Below are positions 35,424-47,806 of a stretch of DNA of 64,000 nucleotides, in pieces. The stretch comes from Papio anubis (Eukaryota > Chordata > Mammalia > Primates > Cercopithecidae), in contig NC_044977.1 of NCBI RefSeq assembly GCF_008728515.1, positions 170,671,139 to 170,735,138 of the forward strand. The letters are read 5' to 3'. Numbering within the stretch: the first letter of the stretch is position 1; every line of letters starts with the position of its first letter. The translations under genes and the position numbers were made by a program. The notes under the pieces are model-generated. The model was given only the letters and a program-made list of their open reading frames with translations. It was not told where the DNA came from and did no database searches.

Positions 35424-36560
35424 TACTGGTGGGTCATACCAGGTGAGTGAATTTGTAGTGAAGTTACAGCATGTCAATGAGCAGTTCTACATAGCACAGA
35501 ACCTGTCCTAATCTCATTATTAGTTATTGCTAATAAAATAGCAGTAAATGTCAATTATTAGTATAATTGGTTTCATTTCAAATTCAAAGCAAGAATTCTC
35601 TAATGCATACGAAACATTACAGTCATTATTGAAGTTGAATCATGGTATGTAGAGGTTAAAAGTTGCCCAAGAAACACAAAGTGAAACAAACTGTAGACAA
35701 TCAATTTAAAAGCAAAACCCACTAGCTGGACCCTTATATTATCATGTTAAAGCAGAAAATCATCATCTAAATCCCAGATTGTAAAATTGCCTTATTTACC
35801 TTGAGGGGAAAACAAGGGCTTGGGGAGAGCCACTGGCCCAGTGTCCACACTTCAATGGATGACCAATTTAGGATAAAACTAGGGCTCATATTTCCTAAAC
35901 AACATCTAACCCTTCCGTGACATAGCCTGTACAGAGTAAATGAGGCACTGCTGAAATACTGTTCGAGTGCAATGTGCTCCTACTCAGAGAAATGGTTCTA
36001 AACTGTGGCTGTAAACACAAGTGTAGATATTATAGATATTCATTGAACATTTCATAAATCATTTCCTTGTTCTCTTAGAGTTTTGGGAGAAGGATCTAGA
36101 TGACAAACATCTCTCTAAAGAGCTATCCAATAAATTTTAAATGAAGTCTTTAGTCATTCGACAAGAATTTCTGTGTGACAAGCGAAAAACAGAAATCAAG
36201 ATTATTTCATTTATAATTATTTTATAAAGAACAAACCACCATTCCATGCAACAGTTCTGTTGGAGGAAGCACTGAGCAAGATGTTAAGAGGTCTTAGGTC
36301 AGTTGAGGCTTCTGGTGACTTAGTTTTCTGAGATCTGAATTTCAGATCACCGTTATCTTCCCTCTCCTCCATCTCTGCCTGCTTCTCCAACATCTCTTCA
36401 TTGTAAACACATTATCTTCTCAAAGACCTGCCTTTCTTCACACAGTTCAGCTGGCAGTCATTCAACCAGGCACAAGATCACCATGAGCTTCAGAGAAAGT
36501 CACTTCAACAGTATCATGAAGGGATTCAGGTTAATGTTAATGATCCATGACACCTCTCTG
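35424..36560. other. Unique sequence, possible MIR trace
   Basis: Mostly unique. A weak MIR-like stretch may lie at 35790-35920 but is too diverged to call. Confidence 0.45.
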
Positions 36561-36564
36561 AGGC

Positions 36565-36725
36565 ATGCAGAACAAATAATATCAATCCTATTTCATAGAT
36601 GAGGAAACTGAGGCTCAGAGAGTAGCAGCAACATTCCCAGGACCATTTGGAAGGTGTAAGACCACCGCCACTCACATCTGCTGTCTCTAAGTCTGGGCCT
36701 CCTCTCCCATGCTTCTTGATGGTTG
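36565..36725 (+). mobile_element. MIR SINE
   Basis: Clear MIR core: 'TTCATAGATGAGGAAACTGA' then 'GGCTCAGAGAGTAGCAGCAA', followed by the 'AAGTCTGGGCCTCC...CCCATGC' tail side. Confidence 0.82.
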
Positions 36726-37139
36726 TGGCAGCTTTGTCATTTTTCAGGGTACGGTGAGACCTTGGATGGGGGCAGGGTCCAATCATGATGGAGACCAAAT
36801 GTCCCAACAGCCTCATGTGATGGACGAATTCAGGGTCAAAATTATTTTGATGAAAGAAAGAAGTAATCTTTTTTGAACCTTAGTTTGTGGACTGATATTT
36901 ACCCTCTGTATAAATGGACAAAAATTTATATGTAAGAACAGTTGTTTATTGCAATGGAAATGTCTTTATCTCAGCCAATAAGCCAAACCAGAGTCTAGGG
37001 CTTAACTTTGACTCTTTATTTGTCCTAATTCATCACAATAATCAATCACCCATTTAATTTTAAAACAATACTTTATTGTTGGATTTTTTTTTAATCCTCT
37101 TTAAAACAAGTAAAGCTCTATAAAGATAAATGAAGAGAA

Positions 37140-37660
37140 AATTAAATTTCAGCTCTTTCATCTCAGTTTCTCCCCCTGGCCTTGAGGTAATTAATTTAAC
37201 ATTTTGAGATGTCTCCTCCAAAACATACATATGCATAGCTAGGGCCTTTCTCTCTCTTCCTCCTTTTTCTCTTTTTCTTTCTTAAGAAAACAAGATTATA
37301 CTATAAATGTAGTTTAAAAACCTATAATTTGCTCTTTTTTCTTTACAAAAATAATTGCCTTTTACTGTTGTTTTAATTTCCCAAACAAGAGTGAGATTGA
37401 GCATATTTTCATATGTTCAGTCACTATTCGTACTGCACATCTTTTGCTCACTTTTGAGTGTTAATGATCAATACGTTGCAGCTTTTAATATATCATGGAT
37501 ATTGACCACAAGGTGGCAAATAATTTCTTCCCGTCTAAAATTTGCTTTTAGTTTGTTTATGGCATCTTTGCTATATAGTTTTTCATTTGGATGTACATTA
37601 GTCAACTTTTTTTACTGTACTGTATTTGTGTGTGTGTGTTAAAGAGACACTTTTCACCTA
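37140..37660 (-). mobile_element. Old L1 (L1M class) fragment, antisense
   Basis: Diverged antisense L1 ORF2 and 3' wording: 'GAGCATATTTTCATATGTTC', 'CATCTTTTGCTCACTTTTGA', 'TTTTAGTTTGTTTATGGCAT'. Ends near a short (GT)n. Confidence 0.6.
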
Positions 37661-40310
37661 TCCTTAAATTATATGCATAGTCACTTATACTTTCTTCTGA
37701 TATTTTTATGCTAGAAATATTAGCTCATTTTAGTCCACCCATTTCTGTTTATATAAGGTGTTAGAAAGGGATCTACTTTTATTTCTTCCAGATGGATAAG
37801 CAAGTGACCCAACTGAGTTAACTATTATATCCATCCTTTTTCAGTGAATTGGGATGGTGGCTTAATCATATATTACCTTCCCATATATTATAGGATATAT
37901 TTTTGGAATCTCTTTATGTCCCACTCATCACTTTATTGGTTCATTTGACAGCTGCTTTCTCTTAAAAGTTTCCAGAGCAGAAGCTGCTGACCTGCTCCCA
38001 GCTCCCATTTTGCAGATGAACTCCTCGGCACACACATTTTTTTCTGTTCTATCTGAAGCCTAAAGGATTCCACATATTTTAAAATAACATAAGGAGGGGG
38101 CACCAATGTCTTAAACACGGTGATCTACTTCCCTCTGACTTCAGTAAACACTGAAATCTCATCCCAATATTCTGAAAAGAGAGGAGACACAGATTCTCTT
38201 CGGAAAATGAGCAGCAGGGCACCATATATTCTCTCAAAATGCCAACCCCATTAGCCTTTCTCCCTGATTGAATCCAATTTTTCTCTAATCTCATTAGTCC
38301 CAGGTGCCATGGCTGGAGTCTGAAGCCTCATCCATCCCACAGCTACCTATGTAAGCCCTGATCCAACCATCCCCCTAAATCAGACACCACAGAATATAAG
38401 GGGAGCAGAAACTCAATGCTTTTGCCTTAAGTGCTTTGAAAATTAAAACAGAAGAAAGGGCATATTTTCCCCATGTATCTGAAGTCCTATTTTGAAAACC
38501 GTTTTAAAAACTTGGACTGATGATAAATTCTGAGCTGTTTTCTAAGAAAAAATAGTAATAACAACAATAACAAAGATAATAAGATAAAAAAAATTGCTTT
38601 AAATTATTTTAAGCAAGGAAAAAAAAATCCCAGCAGCTTTTTGTTTCTTCGCCTTCCACTTTTTCTCTCAGTCTCACCAGGTACCTTGAATTCCTATGTA
38701 AACATCGATTTTTAGTGTGCAGAGATGCCATCCTTTGAGATGGAAGGTCTCAGTGTAGAAAGCAAATGTATTAAATTACCAAGCAGAATAGAAAACAAGG
38801 AGTCTGCCTTTCACACTCTTAAATCTCTCTCCAACGTGCCAGAAATTCTTTCAGGATAGCTTCAAAATACAACAGCTTGTGAGGGAGCTGCATGGCTGCT
38901 AGCCATCACAGTTTGGCATCCAGTCCAGCCTGTGACCATTCTCGATCCATCCTCACCTAGAGACTTCAGGGTTTTAGAATCACCTGTAAAGGTGGATTTT
39001 CGCCTCCTCAAGGCTCTCGTATGCCAGCTGCTTCCCCCAAATGGTTGAATCAGACATTTCTGGTTACCAGATCCCTTCCAAAGGATATGGAAAATGGATA
39101 TAAAATATGCATGCAGATCCAGAAAAAGGCTCCACCTCTGTCTCCTCTGAATCATGGGGACTTTGTGAAATTTATTGCCCACAAGGGACAAAAGAGCAAA
39201 ACAGATGGTGAGATTTCATGCTTTTTTTGGAGAGTTAAAAATATCATCAATCATGTAGTTAGAAATTGGCAGTAACTGGATTTTTGTTATTCCATAAGTT
39301 ATACCACACAGAAAGTTTTATATGTAAAAGAGCCCAGATGAACCACCTGAAGTAGATATTGTTGATTTCTAGCTGCCCAGTGTATTGGTAGAACCCCAAA
39401 ACGTCATTCTCAGTTTCCCTTGTAGCTGTAACCACAGCATCCTGAGTCCCTCCAGTCAGACACATTCACTGTGACACCTCAGTTTGGGAGTGAGCAACTT
39501 GAGAAGGAAGTGCCGTATAGACTCCATGACAGGGTGGCATGCAGAGGCCTCCGGCTTCTAGGGTGGCCACAGGTGTGAGCCTGAGCTCCTGTCCCAGGAG
39601 TGACATTGATGGATGGCAAGAGCTGTGGTCCTTCTCTCCTCACCAGGTCAGTTCTGCTGTGGAGTTTTGGACATTGTTCCTGGAAGCTGAGCTTGGATGT
39701 GGATTTCCATTCTCCCAGTGATTCTGTGAAATGGACAATATGATTTGCAAAAACTTCTTTTCTGCTTTACAAACCAGAGGCAACTTCTGTTGCTTACAAT
39801 TAAGAATCCCAACTAAGATAACACATGACTTTTATTCATGTATATTGGATGTGAAAAAATATTTTGATTTATCCTGTCTGGCTGAAGCCATGGATACTTT
39901 AACCAGACTAAAGAGGTCTAAGATGCCAACATTTCCTCTAGGGTAGGCAGATCTTTGAACTCTCAGAGATACTGCTCAGACCTTTGAAGGAACCTACAAT
40001 AAGGTGACTGACTGTGGGTCAAGAGCCCTTCAAACCTTCTCTCTGAGATGGAACAATATACTCAAAATATCTCATGTGCCCCAAATCTGGAGAATGGATG
40101 AGACAAGGAGATATTATTTTAGACACTTGAGCTGTTTCTCATTATCTTTCTTTAAACCAAACTACTCAAATAATTATGCATTAATTATGTTTGATGTGGT
40201 TGCTTCTTCTATGTAAGATTGAAAGGCCTATCTCTGTGTGTGAAGAAGGAGGAGGATGGAACAGATGCCTAGCATCTGATGAGATGCTTGGGGAAGACTG
40301 TGGTGAGCTG
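37661..40310. other. Unique sequence, no gene found
   Basis: About 2.6 kb with no confident repeat. Open frames at 38862-39275 lie on opposite strands and have no recognisable domain. Confidence 0.5.
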
Positions 40311-40319
40311 GATACTTTT

Positions 40320-41545
40320 ATTTTCTCAGTAAAAATTGTGAAATGTAACACACATACAGAAAAGAATATAAAATGTATATAACTTTTAAAGAATTATAAT
40401 GAAGCAAACACACATATTACCACTGTTGAAATGAGACAAAGAATATTATCATCTACAAGCCGCATGTCTGACCCTGGTGGTGTTTCCCCTTCCTCCCTTT
40501 TTAGAAGTAACCATTTTCCTAACTTTTGTGATAACTATTCTTTTGCTTTCCTTTATAGTTTATCATCTACATATGCATCCCTAAAAATATTGTTCAGTTT
40601 TTTCTGCTTTTAAACTTTACATAAATATACTATATGTATCTCTTTGTGTTTTTTCTTTTGCAAAACACTATGGTAGTGAAATTTGTTCATATTGTTGCAT
40701 GTGGTTGCACTTCATTCATTTTCATTGTTGTGAGGTATTTTGTTGTGTGAATACACCGTTATTTATTTATCTATTCTACTGTTGATGAACGTATGGATGG
40801 TTTCTAATACTTAAAGATTGCAAATAATGTTGCTGTGAACATTTTGAGTGCATCTCCTGTGGTACACATACTTGTATGTTTGTATATATAAACCTCACAG
40901 TGGGGTTGTAGGATTATAGGATAGGGACATTTTAAATATTTCTTTTTTTTTTTTTTTGAGACGGAGTCTGGCTCTGTTGCCCAGGCTGGAGTGCAGTGGC
41001 CGGATCTCAGCTTACTGCAAGCCCCGCCTCCAGGGTTCACGCCATTCTCCTGCCTCAGCCTCCTGAGTAGCTGGGAGTACAGGCGCCCACCACCTCGCCC
41101 GGCTAATTTTTTTTTGTATTTTAGTAGAGACGGGGTTTCACCGTGTTAGCCAGGATGGACTCGATCTCCTGACCTCGTGATCCGCCCATCTCGGCCTCCC
41201 AAAGTGCTGGGATTACAGGCTTGAGCCACGGTGCCCGGCCCATTTTAAATATTTCTGAGTAATGCTGTACTATTTTTCAAGTGGTTGGATCAATTTACAG
41301 TTTTGGCAGAGAGCGTTCCCACCCTCTCCCCCACACTTGTTGGTGTTTCTCATCTTGTAGCTTTATAACAGTACCTGAGGGCGGTTTTAGGTTGCATTTT
41401 CCTGATAATATATATTAGTGAGACTTGGTATATATTTTTATTTATTAAGTTATTGGTAGCTAATTGGTTTTGTACTAATGTGAGGTTTCTCTGAAGTACC
41501 TTTTCAAGTCCTTTATCCATTTCCCTGTTGGGTTTTTATTGTCTT
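40320..41545 (-). mobile_element. Old L1 (L1M class) 3' region, antisense, split by Alu
   Basis: Antisense 3'UTR ('AAATTGTGAAATGTAACACA', 'AGAAGTAACCATTTTCCTAA') then ORF2 end wording ('GTTGATGAACGTATGGATGG', 'CAGTGGGGTTGTAGGATTAT'), resuming after the Alu ('TTTCCTGATAATATATATTA', 'AGTCCTTTATCCATTT'). Confidence 0.75.
40944..41240 (-). mobile_element. Young AluY, antisense (Old World monkey type)
   Basis: Near-consensus antisense AluY containing 'AGTGGCCGGATCTCAGC' and ending 'GGCTTGAGCCACGGTGCCCG'. Flanked by the perfect 16-bp duplication CATTTTAAATATTTCT (40928-40943 and 41241-41256). Confidence 0.97.
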
Positions 41546-42459
41546 AGCCTAGGTTGCTCAGAGAACAAAACTTGCAGCAAATGAATGTGCACTAGTTCTT
41601 TGTCTTGGAGCATCCGTGGAGATGCTGGAGTATGCGGAGTGGCGAGTGAGGCCTGGGGAGGGTGAAGGCACATCTGACATGTGTGAGGGTGTTTTGCTAC
41701 CACAGTTTACTTTTTCTGCTTAAACAATAGATATATAGTTATAATAACTTAATAACCATCTATAATGTTTCATTAGAAGCATACCATGTTTTTATTAAGA
41801 TATCTCAGTATAGTAAAGGTGTCAATTTCTACTAAATCTACTCAATTTTTACCTTACTTTCAAGATAAACCAATGAGGATTCTTTTTTTAAATATAAAGT
41901 AACTTGAGAAAAACAAAATGTATAAGATATGGAAAAAAACAGTCACGAAGAAAGACTTGTCTGCCATATAATATAACGTTAGCTGGCACAGTATTAGACA
42001 CATTGTGGGAGGGCCATTTAAAATCAATGAGGCAAAACATAAATTATTCTAAACCAAACCAAGACAAATCAAAATAATAACTTAAAGCTATACCTCAGTC
42101 TTCATATCTCCCCATCCTGGCCACCACCCCTCTCCAAATAACAAGGGGAGAAATGGGGTGGTGGGATGTAAGAACACTCCTCACAAAGCTAGGAAATACA
42201 TGAAATTGGTGGATCTGGCTACAAAAAAAACCCTTAACCTCTATGTAGAAAAACATACTATAAAATAAAGTTTAAAAATAACCTCAGTAAGACATTTGTA
42301 ATATATACACCTAGAAAAGACAAACAGAAACTTTTTAAATTAAAAAAAAGAAACATCAACTCAGAAAAAATAACTTCACAAAAAAGTACAGTGATAATAA
42401 ACATTGAAATTATTCACAGTCTACACTAGAAATAAAAGATGTCTTTTCACTTTATATGT
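41546..42459. other. Unique sequence, no feature seen
   Basis: No repeat or coding feature recognised; the right half is A-rich. Confidence 0.45.
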
Positions 42460-42810
42460 TTGGAAAGATTTTAAAATCTGACAAAACTCAGAGTAGGAGA
42501 GAATGTGGGGAAGCAGGAACTTTCACACAAGTTTGGTGGGTTCAAATGTTATAAATGTACTTCAAAATGGTCATGCCTCTTGAATCAGTAATTCCACTTT
42601 AGCAATGTAGCTTAAGGAAACAATCAAACATGATATAAAAATATAAGGACAAGGATGCCTGTCAAAATGTTGTTTATAATAGTGAAAAATAGAATACATC
42701 GCAACCACTTCTGCACCAACCTAATAAGAGATTGTTTATAGCTTACTCATGTAATAGAATTCTATTCTGCCTTTAAAATTGATGAGTAGTAGAATGAAAT
42801 AAAAACTCAA
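42460..42810 (+). mobile_element. Old L1 (L1M class) 3' fragment
   Basis: Plus-strand ORF2 C-terminal wording in order: 'GGAGAGAATGTGGGGAAGCA', 'GAATCAGTAATTCCACTTTA', 'AAAATGTTGTTTATAATAGT', 'TAATAGAATTCTATTCTGCC'. Highly diverged. Confidence 0.65.
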
Positions 42811-43489
42811 ACTTATGGTCAGCCAGGAATAAATAGTTTCAAATGAGTAAACAGTCTTGCATTAAAAAAAAGAGCTAGGTTAATTTACCTCTAACTGGTA
42901 TCCATAAGATACAATGAAAAGTAAAGTTGTCGTTCTTTGCAAAGTTTGGGTCTTAGAAGCAGAATATGGTTGGCACACATTTGAAAGAAAATTATTTCTA
43001 TTAGGACAGCACAGGGACCAGGCCAGGTGTTCTAGGACCTCAAGTCTTATTAGCATGCCCTGGGCATTCAAAGAGGTTGGTCTTTGAACCTGATCTGGGC
43101 TCTGAAGTTGGTGGAATGCATGGTGGTACAAACAGTAAAGAATGGGTGAGATCCTGAGCAGAGTCATGAAGGAAACAATAAAAGAGAGGCTTTAGCATCA
43201 GCTGTGCTTGTCAATGCAAAATTTACATTTGAGGACATCTCAGAAGTCACAGACCTTTTGGTCCTTCCACGAATCCAGGCACTAATCAGCTAAGTAAGCA
43301 TGCGCTATGATATTTTGGGGTCTTTGCTGCTTTCGCCCATCAGTATCCCTGCAAATTCTGGTTCTTAGGTTGGGAGAAGGTGACATTCTTGGCAGTATTT
43401 GTGGGATAAGTTGGGATTTTAGGGATCCTGGAAGGATTTCTACCTGTTTTTATACCTGCAAAGATATGGAAACTTTATGGAACACAAGA

Positions 43490-43704
43490 TGATTTGTCAA
43501 CCTTCACACTATTGACTTTTGAATGGATACTTATTTTGTGTTGTTGGAGACTTTCCTGTGCATTGTGGAATGTTTAGCAGCATCCCCACCTTCTACCCAC
43601 TACATGCCAGTAGTACATTTGCCCCTAGTTGTGTAAAACAAAAATGTCTTCAAATATTCTCAAATGTTTCCTGAAGCAAAATGGCCTCTGGATGACAACC
43701 ACTG
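43490..43704 (-). mobile_element. hAT-Charlie type MITE
   Basis: Reverse-strand match to a known MITE: 'GTCAACCTTCACACTATTGA', 'CCTGTGCATTGTGGAATGTT', 'TAGCAGCATCCCCACCTTCT' and terminal 'GATGACAACCACTG'. Name not certain. Confidence 0.68.
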
Positions 43705-44575
43705 AAAAAGAGAGATAACTCATATGTTATCAAAGGCTGATGAAATGAGACAGGGGCTCCCCAGGATACGGAACTGTAAGTGCTAAAACTGGAAAAGTCC
43801 TAGGCAGACTGTGTTGAGAGGTCAGGCAGGCATCTGTTTTAACAAACAGAGTGTATTTAATATAAAATTGCTAAGATTTGTAAATTGCTACGATAAGTTA
43901 GAGAAGAGCTTTTTTCACATCTTTTTCCCCAGCATCTACAAGTCTTAGTTTTATGGAAAAGGAGTTTTAGAAATTACCTTATTAAAAAGTTTCTACTGCA
44001 GTAGACATAGAACTATAGGATAGCTCTTTTAATGACACATTTCCAAATTGTATTTTTATTGCTTTTGAGTATAATACACCTTTAGGAAAAGCTTAGTAAG
44101 CTTACTTGTTAATCATTTACAACCACAGTTATCGTTGTTAACCCATCATTAATTTTCACAATAGCTGTTGTTTTATGACTCAAGTAATTAACTAAATGAC
44201 GTTTTGCAAGCATCTTAAACAACTATTACATGAAGGGCCTTAATGTGTGTAACAAGAAAGTAAATTAACAGGTTTATTGGCGCTAGGAAAATTTCTGCCT
44301 TGTCCTTAGGTGTCAGGAGCTTAAGAAATTTAGTGAAATCAGACATTTGGCTGCTTTGACACTTAACCTCTTAGTCTTCCGAATTGAGCTACCAAGTTAT
44401 TTGCTTTTCAGAAACTGACTTCCATTCTTAATGGAAAAATTTATTTCGAATCCTGTACTTTTCTAAAGCAGCGCATATAAGCTTTTCTTCTACATTCTGT
44501 CAATTTTGAGGCTTATTTCAACACCATCTTCTCTCAAAACAAAATCTCACAAATTGCCTTTGAAGCTTCTTCACC
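43705..44575. other. Unique AT-rich sequence, no feature seen
   Basis: No repeat or exon recognised. Confidence 0.5.
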
Positions 44576-44579
44576 CAAT

Positions 44580-44805
44580 CACTCCTATTCATCCCATAGG
44601 ACTTAGTTGACATGATACCTCCTCAGAGAAGCCTTCAGTGATTTCCCTGTTATACCTGCCTGTAACATCATGACAAGTTTTGTAGCCATAGAGACATAAT
44701 TGTTTAATGTCAGTTTTGCTTTTAGAATAGAAGATCCATGAAAGGATCATGTCTGGTTTACCCCTAGTCACTAGTGCGTTGCTTAGCCAAGAGAAGGTGC
44801 TTGCG
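44580..44805 (+). mobile_element. L2 LINE 3' fragment
   Basis: Wording 'CCTCCTCAGAGAAGCCTTCA', 'AGATCCATGAAAGGATCATG' and 'TTGCTTAGCCAAGAGAAGGT' in L2 3'-end order. Abuts the next LTR. Confidence 0.7.
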
Positions 44806-45335
44806 GTAGCCAGCCTCCAAGATGACCCCACTTATTTCCACCTCCTGGTGTCCACAGTCTAGTTAGTCCCCTCCTACATGTAGCAGAATTGATCTGTTTG
44901 GTAACCAGTGGAATGCTGCGGAGACGATAGTACATCACTTCTGAGATGAGACAATAGCGTACTGCAATTTCCATCTTGGGTGCTGTCTTTCTCTTCTGGG
45001 GGAAGCTAGCTGCCATGTGGTGAGAAACACTATAAAGAGGCTCATGAGGAAAGGAACTGAAGCCTTTGGTCAACAGCAGAAAGGAACTAAGCCCTGTCTA
45101 CAACTGTGTGAGTGAGCTGAGAGGTGGACTTTCCAGCCCAAGTTGAGCTTTGAGATGACTGCAGACCAACACAAGTCAACAGCTTTTGTGCAACCTCTGG
45201 GGAGGAGCATTTCACCTAGCTAAGATGCTCTTGCCTCCCGATCCTCAGAAACTGTGTAATAGATGCTTGTTGTTTTACGCTGCTACATTTTGGAGTAATT
45301 TATTATGCAGCAATGGATACCTAATAAAGGGCTGA
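44806..45335 (+). mobile_element. MLT1-type MaLR LTR
   Basis: MaLR LTR of another subfamily: 'GCCAGCCTCCAAGATGACCC', 'CCACCTCCTGGTGTCCACA', 'AAGCTAGCTGCCATGTGGTG', 'TTGAGATGACTGCAG' (sense of 'GAGATGACTGCAGACC') and the terminal 'GGAGTAATTTATTATGCAGC'. Solo LTR. Confidence 0.78.
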
Positions 45336-45360
45336 TTAAATATGTGATGATTAAATAACT

Positions 45361-45419
45361 AAAAGGTCTAAGAGGTAATATGATTCATTTAGAACAATTC
45401 ATTACAAATGATGTATTTC
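45361..45419 (+). repeat. Inverted duplication, left arm
   Basis: 59 bases starting 'AAAAGGTCTAAGAGG'. Its reverse complement matches 46401-46459 at 56 of 59 positions by hand alignment. Not part of any recognised element; starts 26 bases after the MLT1 LTR. Confidence 0.93.
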
Positions 45420-46095
45420 AACTTCTGTGACCTTTATCTTGCTTGTGTCAAAACAAAGACTGACACGGATCTGGAGCAAGAAAAAGAACATGTCATTCTT
45501 TCAGTATCTTAAACTTTTCTTTAAGATGATATTGTTGCGTCATATATAGGTTGATCATCAGATTTGCAGGAGAAATCAGTTTCCTTTCACCTTTTTTCAC
45601 TAGTATTTTCTACATTGGAGACATTGTGGTCAATGTCGGGGGTGCCGTTTGTTTAGTGAGTGCTGTACGTTGGGTTCTCTAAGAAGTAAAATTGAGATAC
45701 ATATTAGCATGCAAGAAATGTATTGGTGAACTCTCTATTGAGATCAACACCTTTAGGAGGAAGAGGGAAGTGAGGAAAGAGAAGGAATCAGGATTGGGTA
45801 GAGGGAAAGTTGGGCTGCAATGTAGTCTCAACAACGACAAAGCCGACTACACAGCAGGACCTGGAGCTGAGATGGCTCTTTGTAGTTGTTCAGAGATGGG
45901 GTAAGGTAACTGTCCATTATACCCCCATGCTGATTAGAAGTTAAGTTGCTGGCTGCCCCAGGAAGGGGATATGTTCTTGGACAAGGTGGGTCTCTTTAGC
46001 AAAGGCAATTCAGGAAAGGGACTGACAGCTGAGAACGGTCATCTGTCTGTCCTCCCAGCAAAAGGGGAATCTCGGCAGTACATCTTAGAACCCAC
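45420..46095. other. Unassigned sequence, possibly old LTR-like repeat
   Basis: The 45660-46095 part ('GAGATACATATTAGCATGCA', 'CAGCAGGACCTGGAGCTGAG', 'GCTGGCTGCCCCAGGAAGG') looks like a dispersed old repeat, but I cannot name a family. Confidence 0.4.
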
Positions 46096-46165
46096 CACAT
46101 GATCAATAATATATATATTATATATATAATTATATACATATAATATATAATAATATATATTTATA
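46096..46165. repeat. AT-rich imperfect palindromic tract
   Basis: About 70 bases almost wholly of A and T (TATATATTATATATATAATT units), self-complementary. Confidence 0.85.
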
Positions 46166-46312
46166 AAGATAGCTTTATTTTTCTTGGAATAATTTCTTAA
46201 CCCTTTAATATATTCAAGGTGATAGGTTCACTGAATTTTTAATCTTGCATCATTTTGCTTATAATATTTTATCATTCTGCCAAGTTAGTCAGAAGCAAAT
46301 GCATTTTAAAAG

Positions 46313-46365
46313 AATTATTTTCTAAAGGACTACAGTTTCTAAATACAGTCCTTTATAAAATAATT
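46313..46365. repeat. Hairpin: 19-bp stems, 15-base loop
   Basis: Stem arms 46313-46331 (AATTATTTTCTAAAGGACT) and 46347-46365 pair at 18 of 19 positions around loop 46332-46346. A third inverted copy of the core (TATTTTCTAAAGGA) lies at about 46392-46405, touching the long inverted-repeat arm. Confidence 0.88.
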
Positions 46366-46400
46366 ATGTATAATATAATTATATGTGATACATCCTTTAG

Positions 46401-46459
46401 AAAATACATTATTTGTAATGAATTGTTCTAAATGAATCATATTACCTCCTAGACCTTTT
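46401..46459 (-). repeat. Inverted duplication, right arm
   Basis: Reverse complement of 45361-45419 with three mismatches. Homology stops sharply on both sides. Confidence 0.93.
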
Positions 46460-46907
46460 ATTCCACAGTCTATACTTTACAAATAATATAGATAATTTGT
46501 AAAAGAGTATGGCTCACTGCCTCTAACTGAAGTTTTAGTTATAGGATAGCATGACCACCACTTTCCCACTGTGTATTTGATAACAGTTTCAAATTTATAT
46601 TTGATAAATGTGTTTCAAATCAATATTTTATTAAATATACTCCAATAATTCACTGAAGCCCAAAGATCACTGTATAGTTGTTGAAAGCTATAAAAAATCA
46701 AGTGGTGTTGAAGTTTTTGCTTTATTTTTCATTTATTAAGTTTAATAAATGTGCAGAAAAGTAATAAAGAATTATCTATAGGTTTTATTTTTTAAAGTAT
46801 TTTTGTTATAAGCTGTTATATTTTCCATACACATTTGTGGTTTTATTGTGTCCCTGGACCCACATATTATTTTTGTCTATATTTTGCTTTGGAAAGTATC
46901 TTCATTT

Positions 46908-46929
46908 CTGTGTGTGTGTGTGTGTGTGA
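46908..46929. repeat. (TG)n microsatellite
   Basis: About 11 TG units. Seen directly. Confidence 0.9.
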
Positions 46930-47339
46930 GTCATGTCACTGAAAAAAAATTTTCCAAAATGTTCTCAAAAAGAAATATTTATATTTTAGAGAAACCATAA
47001 ATCTATTAAGAATTGCTATCTGATTCACACTGTTTATGTCATAAGTTGAGAATGATTTAGAAATATTTATAATTCCTTAACCTTATTCTAGAAGATTTCA
47101 GTTACTGAATGTGCTATAATTATAGGTATTTGGTTATATATTTTACATAATTACTGTAATATTTTGGTTTCATTGTTGGTATTCTGAATTGATATTCTAA
47201 CTTAAAATAATCAAAACTTTTTTACAGTTTCTGCCAACATTGTCATGCTTCTATAATGTTACAGATGATCCTCTACTAGAAATTGGGTGTTTAAAAACAG
47301 GCAATTCATCTTAAAATTTATATGCCTTTTCTAGAGATG

Positions 47340-47806
47340 CTAGATGGCCATAACAATCTTGAAAAAGAACAAATTTGGATGTCTCATAATTCCTCATTTT
47401 GAAACATCACAAAACTACAGTAATAAAAACATACAGTACTGGTATAAAGACCAACATAGACGAATGCAATAGAGTAAAAAACCCAGAAATAAAACCCCAC
47501 ATATATGGTCAAATGGTTTTTGACAAGTGTGCCAAGACCATTCAGTGGGGAAGAGAACAGTCTTTCCAACAAATGGTGCTGAGACAACTAAATACCTTCA
47601 TGCAAAAGAAAGAAGTGGGAATCTTACATTTCACGGTATAAAAAATTAATTCCAAATGGATCAAAGACCTAAATGTAAGAGCTAAAACTATTAAAATCTT
47701 AGAAGAAAACATAGAGGAAAGGCTTCATGCTATTAAATTTGGCAATGATTTCTTAAATATGACACAAAAGCACAGGCAACAAAGGGAAAATAGATAGCTT
47801 TCAAAA
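47340..47806 (+). mobile_element. L1 ORF2 fragment
   Basis: Plus-strand L1 ORF2 3' portion, truncated at both ends. 'CTACAGTAATAAAAACATAC', 'GTACTGGTATAAAGACC', 'CAAATGGTGCTGAGACAACT' and 'TGGATCAAAGACCTAAATGT' match the ORF2 segment also seen at 4200-4480. The frame is broken. No A tail, so it was cut or lost its 3' end. Confidence 0.85.
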
